Assembly: GCA_903836265.1 (NCBI GenBank)
Contig: CAILQK010000404.1
Span: 1 to 39,021 of the forward strand
DNA: 39,021 nt
Direction of reading: 5' to 3'
From: an uncultured Bacteroidota bacterium
Lineage (GTDB): Bacteria; Bacteroidota; Bacteroidia; Chitinophagales; Saprospiraceae
The notes under the pieces were generated by a model that saw nothing but the letters and a program-made list of their open reading frames with translations, had not been told where the DNA came from and made no database searches. Shown here in pieces: positions 34,282-39,021 of the stretch (position 1 is the stretch's first letter; every line of letters begins with the position of its first letter). The position numbers were made by a program, and so were the translations under genes.

Positions 34282-34390
34282 GGGATAATCAGATAAAAAG
34301 TGAAAAATGGAACAAAAATGTATTCATTTCCGGGGTAACCCGTGCAGCCGGAAGCATAACCTGCCTGCCATTTGCTTTGACCATGAAAAC

Positions 34391-34405
34391 AATTGCGGCG
34401 CAATT
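34391..34405. promoter_or_regulatory. 15-bp palindrome, possible operator
   Basis: AATTGCGGCGCAATT is a perfect dyad around a central G, about 110 bp upstream of the rhamnosidase ATG. The role as an operator is a guess based on symmetry and position. Confidence 0.35.
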
Positions 34406-34521
34406 TGAGGAATTATCAGGGAATAATAAAACCGTTACTGTTCGAAAAATTCAGGAACGCCTGATAATACCCCGAACAGGCACTCAATACGGGTGTAAAT
34501 GAAATAATCATCAACTTGAAA

Positions 34522-34529
34522 TACATTTG
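34522..34529 (+). promoter_or_regulatory. Predicted -7 promoter box for the DUF7009-like gene
   Basis: TACATTTG matches TAnnTTTG exactly, 82 bp upstream of the ATG at 34612. It is preceded by ATCATCAACTTGA, nearly the same sequence that precedes the -7 box of the response-regulator gene at 38678. Confidence 0.5.
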
Positions 34530-34611
34530 TACCCACAACAAAACCTGTACCGGTATGTATCATCCCGTACAAAAACTCGTTCTCGAAAGGATTAACTGAA
34601 AATAATCTGTC

Positions 34612-34980
34612 ATGAAACTTCGCCTCGACGAACGCTCCGCACGCCTTCGCCTCAACAAAAGTGATATCGAAGCACTGAAAAATCAGGGCTTTGTCAAAAA
34701 TACAGTTTCACTCCCCGGCGGATACCTGGAATACTCCATTGAGTCAAGAACAGATGTAGAAAAAGTTGAATGTATGCTGACGGGGCCAGCTTTTCTGGTA
34801 CTTTTGCCGGCCGTTCTGTCTGAACAGTGGGTACAATCCGATGAGGTGGGTGTTTATGCTGCTGTCCCGGTAGGTAATGACGGAAAAGTGGTGGAAATCG
34901 TACTTGAAAAGGACTTTCCGTGCCGGCACGGCGACCCCGGAGAGCAATCCGGCAGGTTCAACGATTTGGCCAACCAATAA
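34612..34980 (+). CDS. DUF7009-like conserved protein
   Basis: The 122-residue cytoplasmic protein (no signal peptide or TM) begins MKLRLDERSARLRLNKSDIE. It has a central hydrophobic strand region (FLVLLPAVLSEQW) and ends with VEIVLEKDFPCRHGD. The layout of an N-terminal R/L-rich helix, a VGVY segment and a C-terminal EKDF-x-C motif agrees with a small uncharacterised Bacteroidota family that I believe is DUF7009. The function is unknown. It precedes the OmpA-like gene on the same strand by 87 bp. Confidence 0.75.
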   Translation: MKLRLDERSARLRLNKSDIEALKNQGFVKNTVSLPGGYLEYSIESRTDVEKVECMLTGPAFLVLLPAVLSEQWVQSDEVGVYAAVPVGNDGKVVEIVLEKDFPCRHGDPGEQSGRFNDLANQ

Positions 34981-35067
34981 TAAATACAGTATTTTTTTCG
35001 ATTTTTATCCAAATCGCAGTGATTGGCACTTGTTTTGCAAGAAAGGCTGAAACACAGTTTAATATCA

Positions 35068-36804
35068 ATGATGAAGCTCTGGTTCCCCCCACTGATAGCG
35101 CTCATGTTGCTGTCAGCCCCTTTAATCTCTCAAAACCAAACTTTTAAAAACGCTATTCACGCCAAACTTAATGTTGTTGACTACGGGCTTCCCGCAGGCA
35201 ACGACTTTAAAATGGGTCAGAATTTCGAACTGGCATATCTGAGGAACATAGCCAAAGGTATCAACATCGGAATCCCGCTGAAGCTGGGACTGGCCACGCT
35301 GCCCGGTGAAACCAATCACTCCACTATCATGAGCCTGGATTTCACCCTCCGGCTCGAAAACATGAAAGACGGAGCCAGAACTGCTCCGTTCCTCTTCGCA
35401 GGCGCGGGCCTCGCACGCGAGAGCGCCGATGTCAGCGATTTCCAGATTCCTTTCGGAGCCGGCCTGCATATCAGGGTTTCCAGGCACGCTTTCGTCAAAA
35501 TCCAGGGTGAATACCGCAAATCTTTCACAGAAAACAGAGACAACTTTCAGGCAGGTATCGGGTTTGTTTACATGCTGCACACCGGCGAAGACAACCAGTC
35601 AAAACCCGACCCCGTACAACCCTCCGGCGACAAGGATCGCGATGGCGTAACGGATGACCTCGACAAGTGCCCCGACGAACCCGGACCCGCAGCTGCACTC
35701 GGTTGCCCGGATCAGGATAATGACGGTATTGCCGATGCAGAAGATGTGTGCCCCGATGAAAAAGGCTCTGCCTCAACAGCCGGGTGCCCCGATTACGACC
35801 AGGATGGTATCGCCGACGGAGACGACCCCTGTCCCACCGAGGCCGGACCGCTCAACGGATGCCCCGACTCCGACTACGACGGCGTGCCCGACAAAGATGA
35901 CAAATGCCCCACAGAGGCCGGCTCCGCTACCTATAACGGATGCCCGCAACCAAAAGACAGCGACGGAGACGGGTATAACGACGATGAAGACCTGTGCCCC
36001 GACCAGAAGGGCCCGCTGAAGGGGTGCCCCGATGCCGATTTCGACGGATATGCCGACAAGGATGACCCATGCCCGAATCTCGCCGGCACCAACAGGGGCT
36101 GCCCCGATACTGACCTCGACGGAATACCCGATAACGAGGACAAATGCCCTGATCAGGCCGGAAAAGCCAATGGATGCCCCGATACTGATCAGGACGGTGT
36201 GGCCGACAGGGAAGACAGATGCCCCGACAAGCCCGGCAGCGCCGGCAATAACGGATGCCCCGATGCTCCGGTGTCAGCCGACAAGGATAATGACGGTGTA
36301 CCCGACGCAGCCGATCCCTGCCCGGACAAGGCCGGCCAGTTCGGCGGTTGCCCCGACTCCGATGGCGACCTGCTGGCCGATAACCTCGACAAATGCCCGG
36401 GTGACCCGGGGCCAACCGGTAATTCCGGATGCCCGGAAGTGAAAAAAGAGGTGAAAGAACGACTCGCATATGCAGCTCAGGCTATTCAGTTCGAAACTGG
36501 AAAAGCTGTTCTTAAATCCGAATCATACGCAATACTCGATGAAATCGTCCTGATCATGCGCGATAACGCCGCCTACACCTTGTCCATAAGCGGACATACC
36601 GATGATATCGGGGGCGAAGAAACCAACCTGAAACTGTCGCAGGACCGTGCCAAAGCATGCTATGACTACCTCATTTTCAGGGGAATCAAAACTGAACGAC
36701 TCCGGTACGCAGGCTTCGGGGAGGCACGCCCGATAGCCGATAATAATACCAATGAAGGCCGCGAACTGAACAGAAGGGTAGATTTTGAACTGTTTCTGGA
36801 GTAA
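35068..36804 (+). CDS. OmpA-family outer-membrane protein with thrombospondin type-3 repeats
   Basis: The protein of about 578 residues has a signal peptide (LIALMLLSAPLISQ) and an N-terminal region resembling an outer-membrane barrel (~30-180). Ten calcium-binding TSP3 repeats of the form DxDxDGxxDxxDxCP (188-456) follow, then a C-terminal OmpA peptidoglycan-binding domain (~470-578; ISGHTDDIGGEETNLKLSQDRA and the end NRRVDFELF). It links the outer membrane to the cell wall, with the repeats acting as a rigid Ca2+-stabilised spacer. The track start (TTG 35023) is too early; the tandem ATGs at 35068/35071 precede the signal peptide. Confidence 0.92.
   Translation: MMKLWFPPLIALMLLSAPLISQNQTFKNAIHAKLNVVDYGLPAGNDFKMGQNFELAYLRNIAKGINIGIPLKLGLATLPGETNHSTIMSLDFTLRLENMKDGARTAPFLFAGAGLARESADVSDFQIPFGAGLHIRVSRHAFVKIQGEYRKSFTENRDNFQAGIGFVYMLHTGEDNQSKPDPVQPSGDKDRDGVTDDLDKCPDEPGPAAALGCPDQDNDGIADAEDVCPDEKGSASTAGCPDYDQDGIADGDDPCPTEAGPLNGCPDSDYDGVPDKDDKCPTEAGSATYNGCPQPKDSDGDGYNDDEDLCPDQKGPLKGCPDADFDGYADKDDPCPNLAGTNRGCPDTDLDGIPDNEDKCPDQAGKANGCPDTDQDGVADREDRCPDKPGSAGNNGCPDAPVSADKDNDGVPDAADPCPDKAGQFGGCPDSDGDLLADNLDKCPGDPGPTGNSGCPEVKKEVKERLAYAAQAIQFETGKAVLKSESYAILDEIVLIMRDNAAYTLSISGHTDDIGGEETNLKLSQDRAKACYDYLIFRGIKTERLRYAGFGEARPIADNNTNEGRELNRRVDFELFLE
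35629..36435 (+). repeat. Coding tandem repeat array: ten TSP3 units
   Basis: Ten diverged units of about 25-30 codons each encode D-x-D-x-D-G-x-x-D-x-x-D-x-C-P followed by a Gly/Pro-rich link ending GCP. Acidic side chains are spaced as Ca2+ ligands and each unit carries two Cys. The DNA is only partly repetitive, so this is an old protein-level repeat and not a recent expansion. Confidence 0.9.
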
Positions 36805-36806
36805 AA

Positions 36807-36846
36807 CCAAAAAAATACCCCGCCAAAAGTGTACCTCTTGACGGGG
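36807..36846 (-). terminator. Intrinsic terminator of the CBS-Usp operon
   Basis: On the minus strand CCCCGTCAAGAG and CTTTTGGCGGGG form an imperfect hairpin (36846-36818) with a five-base loop, followed by TATTTTTTTGG. It lies about 50 bp beyond the stop of the universal stress gene at 36895. On the plus strand the A-tract precedes the hairpin, so it would not serve the OmpA gene well. Confidence 0.75.
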
Positions 36847-36894
36847 CCGAACAAAAACCTCTGTACTTTGTCTTTTTGCGGGGATGGGGTCACT

Positions 36895-38103
36895 TTAGCC
36901 CTGATCGTCGTCGGAATGAATCACGAGCACAGGCAAATCAGAGGTTAACAGAGCGGAGTTCGTCACGCTTTTATGCAGGATATTCTCCCAGAATTTCCTG
37001 TGATGCGTGACGAACACCATCAGGTCTATGCGGTGATAGAAGGCATATTCGTACAAAGCTCCGGTAATATCTTCGCTCACCATCTTGTTGAAAATGAATG
37101 GCCGGTCGGCAGTGGAAGCACCATACTCTGCCTCAAAAACCTTCCTCTGGCGCTCAAGGCCCTCCTCGCCTCCCGCACCCACGTGCACAAAATGAATCTG
37201 CCCGTCGAAACGACGCGCAAATGAAACCGCCTGCTGTACCGATAAACTATTGAGCGAATCGAAGTCGCTGGCATACAGCAGATTGGTGAATCCGCGGAAC
37301 TCGGCCTCCCTTGGGATAAACAACACCGGGCAATGGGCACTCTTCGACACCTCGGCACTCACCGAGCCGAAAAATCTCTTTCCCAGATTGCCGCTGCCGG
37401 TAGTACCCATGATGATCAGATCCACCTCCCTGGAATACGATTCGAGCGCCACGTCGGGTGCACCGTATATCACTCTGGATACAACAGGCCTGGTATATAA
37501 AGTATCCATTGGTACCCCGGCATACTTTTCAGGCGGAATGTAAGAAACCCCCAGCTCTCCGAGCGACTCCGCGATGAAGGCATCCAGTTCGGTCTTCATG
37601 GTCGCCTGGTAACCCGAAAGGAAACCCGAAGCTGATGGTTTTGAGCCCTCGAAAATACTGTCCATGGCATATACCACCTCCAGCTGCGCTCCCAGATAAT
37701 CGGCTATGTGCCAGCCAAAACGAAGCGCATTGGCAGAAACAGGACTGATATCAACGGGAACGCCGATACGGCGAAGTCTGAACAGTTTGCTCCTGTGCAA
37801 ATTTCTGTTGGCAATGAGATCGGCAATCTGCTCAACGCTCGGAACAATTCCTTCAGCGTACAATACGCCCTCCACCATCAGCGCAGGAAGCGAACTGACA
37901 CCGCTTGATACTACCTGTGCCGGCTCGGTAACCTCAACAACCTTGCCATCAATAGCGGCAGCCTCAAGTGCAAGCATAACCCTGGCGCGCAGCAACTGTG
38001 CGGCTGTATCATGCGCACCAAAGAGCTTGATATGCGTTTTGCCGCATCCCTGACATTCACCCGTGCATTCACGGGCAACTGATATGGTGTTCAAGGCTTT
38101 CAT
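36895..38103 (-). CDS. Tandem universal stress protein with N-terminal thioredoxin-like domain
   Basis: The 402-residue cytoplasmic protein joins three parts. Residues 1-100 resemble a small thioredoxin fold (strand THIKLFGA, cis-Pro-like SSLPALMVEG), but the usual CxxC after the first strand is absent; instead CTGECQGC (13-20) precedes it. Residues ~105-265 form a Usp domain with a perfect ATP-binding G-2x-G-9x-G-S motif (Gly233, Gly236, Gly246, Ser247). Residues ~270-402 form a second, degenerate Usp domain lacking that motif. ATG 38103 is preferred over 38130, which overlaps the upstream gene; it lies 4 bp after the CBS stop. The CBS partner suggests a redox or energy stress function. Confidence 0.85.
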   Translation of the reverse strand: MKALNTISVARECTGECQGCGKTHIKLFGAHDTAAQLLRARVMLALEAAAIDGKVVEVTEPAQVVSSGVSSLPALMVEGVLYAEGIVPSVEQIADLIANRNLHRSKLFRLRRIGVPVDISPVSANALRFGWHIADYLGAQLEVVYAMDSIFEGSKPSASGFLSGYQATMKTELDAFIAESLGELGVSYIPPEKYAGVPMDTLYTRPVVSRVIYGAPDVALESYSREVDLIIMGTTGSGNLGKRFFGSVSAEVSKSAHCPVLFIPREAEFRGFTNLLYASDFDSLNSLSVQQAVSFARRFDGQIHFVHVGAGGEEGLERQRKVFEAEYGASTADRPFIFNKMVSEDITGALYEYAFYHRIDLMVFVTHHRKFWENILHKSVTNSALLTSDLPVLVIHSDDDQG

Positions 38104-38107
38104 AACA

Positions 38108-38569
38108 TTATTCGTTGTTCTGGTACACAAGGCTCGGATCAGAAGGAATCTGATGCGAGAGAGCTTTCATGATGTCAAAAGGCGTGATGATGCCAACCAG
38201 CTCTCCATCCTCCACCACCGGGAGCGCATGGAAACGATTCACCATAAACACCTCAAGTGCAACATTCACCCGGTCGTCAGGAGCCACCTTGCCCAGTCGC
38301 TTTGTCATGATCTCTCTGGCAGCAGTCTGAGCCAGACGCTGATCATCGTCGGCCTGACCAGCCGAGCAACAGGAAATACCACCCATAAAATGCTCAAAAT
38401 CGGTCTTGCTGATCAGACCCACTATCTCGCGGAAATGGACAACCGGCAAATGGTGAAAGTTGTGCGTGGCAAATATCTCCTTCACACGCACGAGCGTATC
38501 CTCCGGGGTTACTGTCACAAGGTTTCTGTGGTCGGTCATGAGGCTGGAAACAGGAGCAAAGATGTTCAT
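38108..38569 (-). CDS. CBS-domain pair protein
   Basis: The 153-residue protein is almost entirely one Bateman module: CBS1 (VSSLMTDHRNLVTVTPEDTL ... HHLPVV ... VGLISKTDFEHF) and CBS2 (IMTKRLGKVAPDDRV ... HALPVV ... VGIITPFDIMKAL). Such modules bind adenine nucleotides (AMP/ATP) and report energy state. A Cys-Cys pair (GGISCCSAGQ) lies in the linker. The track starts at TTG 38590; ATG 38569 is preferred. It is followed 4 bp later by the Usp gene, so the two are probably co-translated. Confidence 0.9.
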   Translation of the reverse strand: MNIFAPVSSLMTDHRNLVTVTPEDTLVRVKEIFATHNFHHLPVVHFREIVGLISKTDFEHFMGGISCCSAGQADDDQRLAQTAAREIMTKRLGKVAPDDRVNVALEVFMVNRFHALPVVEDGELVGIITPFDIMKALSHQIPSDPSLVYQNNE

Positions 38570-38677
38570 AGCAGAAAGAGGTTTGTTCAAAAATCAATTG
38601 TGATGCAAAGGTGCAGTATGTTCCCTTTTTTCACGGTGACCCAGGTTATTACAACGTATGATTATCATCAATTTGAC

Positions 38678-38685
38678 TACATTTG
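38678..38685 (+). promoter_or_regulatory. Predicted -7 promoter box of the response-regulator gene
   Basis: TACATTTG, exact TAnnTTTG, 22 bp ahead of the ATG at 38708, which leaves a short leader. Preceded by ATCATCAATTTGA, a sequence shared with the promoter at 34522. Confidence 0.55.
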
Positions 38686-38707
38686 TCCCGAAAATTCCAC
38701 CCTTTCG

Positions 38708-39021
38708 ATGAAAAAAATACTTGTTATTGAAGACAATCAGGATGTCCGCGAAAATCTCGCCGAAATTCTGTCGCTGAGCGGCTACGAAGCCATAACTGCC
38801 GAAAACGGCAAAATTGGCGTAGAAAAAGCCCAGAAAGAAGACCCCGATCTCATACTGTGCGATATCATGATGCCGGAACTGGATGGTTATGGCGTGCTGC
38901 ATATCCTGAGCCGACAGCAAAAAACCGCCGATATTCCATTCGTGTTCCTCACAGCTAAAGCCGAAAAGGAAGACTTCAGAAAGGGTATGTCGCTCGGCGC
39001 CGACGACTATATCGTGAAACC
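38708..39021 (+). CDS. Response regulator, receiver domain (3' end outside window)
   Basis: The track misses this gene because it runs off the window; I read 104 codons from ATG 38708. The receiver domain shows acidic residues Glu8-Asp9 (LVIEDNQDV), the phosphorylation site Asp52 (LILCDIMMPELDGY), Thr82 (FLTAKAEK) and Lys104 (YIVKP). All phospho-acceptor residues are present. The output domain lies outside the window, so the regulator class (LytTR, OmpR-type, stand-alone, or other) is unknown. It is divergent from the CBS-Usp pair. Confidence 0.93.
   Translation, partial: MKKILVIEDNQDVRENLAEILSLSGYEAITAENGKIGVEKAQKEDPDLILCDIMMPELDGYGVLHILSRQQKTADIPFVFLTAKAEKEDFRKGMSLGADDYIVK

Larger units (their letters stand above)
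34282..34611. other. Divergent intergenic region between GH78 and the DUF7009-like gene
   Basis: No gene is apparent in these 330 bases. They contain a 15-bp palindrome AATTGCGGCGCAATT (34391-34405), an 8-bp inverted repeat TTATCAGG/CCTGATAA (34413-34420 and 34460-34467), and a plus-strand -7 box (34522-34529). The dyads are candidate operators for a regulator of the rhamnosidase unit; the regulator gene is not in view. Confidence 0.5.

Noticed and set aside
35629-36435. Regular repeats as a possible CRISPR array
   Set aside because: The repetition is at codon level with TSP3 consensus and an open reading frame throughout; units are diverged and there are no unique spacers.
1-39021. Barstar-like inhibitor, tRNA, rRNA, transposase or integrase genes
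   Set aside because: I looked for these by motif on both strands while reading the frames and found none; a profile search would be needed to exclude very diverged cases.

Overview
The window looks like chromosomal DNA of a member of the Bacteroidota, most likely a Chitinophagales/Saprospirales/Sphingobacteriales-type organism. The reasons are the Bacteroidota-type promoter boxes (TAnnTTTG) in front of many genes with no obvious Shine-Dalgarno sequences, frequent GTG/TTG starts, and lineage-typical families: a GWxTD-domain protein, a Bacteroidota-style LptD, DUF5362-like membrane proteins, a DUF7009-like protein, and an OmpA porin with thrombospondin type-3 repeats. I see no rRNA, tRNA, CRISPR array, insertion sequence or phage gene. 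Identifications come from reading motifs by eye; no database search was run.

Layout. (1) 1-5638, minus strand: a tight seven-gene operon (secreted coiled-coil protein, murB, two paralogous DUF5362-like membrane proteins, a membrane-anchored barnase-type RNase, prmC, and a DUF3298-like secreted protein cut by the window edge). (2) 5749-9394: a lipoprotein prolyl oligopeptidase, a QueD/PTPS-family enzyme and a histone-deacetylase-family hydrolase. (3) 9817-19307, plus strand: an operon for 2-oxoacid:ferredoxin oxidoreductase (GltD-like flavoprotein with extra Fe-S clusters, korA, korB). A GH32 fructan hydrolase lipoprotein and an MFS sugar porter are embedded between korA and korB with overlapping start/stop codons, and two SDR-family genes follow. 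(4) 19308-24440: an envelope-biogenesis block (MlaD/MCE protein and SPOR-amidase on the minus strand, divergent LptD on the plus strand). (5) 24570-31088, minus strand: phosphoglucosamine-type mutase, an uncharacterised three-TM protein with a SPOR-like periplasmic tail, a periplasmic-binding-protein/pentameric ligand-gated ion channel fusion, and a GWxTD protein. (6) 31239-34281: L-rhamnose mutarotase and a GH78 alpha-L-rhamnosidase. (7) 34612-39021: DUF7009-like protein, OmpA/TSP3 protein, universal stress protein with a thioredoxin-like head, CBS-pair protein, and the start of a response regulator.

The most striking item is the 715-residue protein at 26053-28200. Its N-terminal half reads as a type-1 periplasmic binding fold, and its C-terminal half as a complete Cys-loop-superfamily channel subunit (Pro-loop FPFD, M1-M4, GLIC-like M2). 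It is translationally coupled (ATGA) to a membrane protein with a predicted cytoplasmic domain and a SPOR-like periplasmic domain, in one operon with a cell-wall precursor mutase. This is a plausible uncharacterised ligand-sensing channel system of the inner membrane. The second notable arrangement is the sugar-use pair wedged between the alpha and beta subunit genes of a central-metabolism enzyme.
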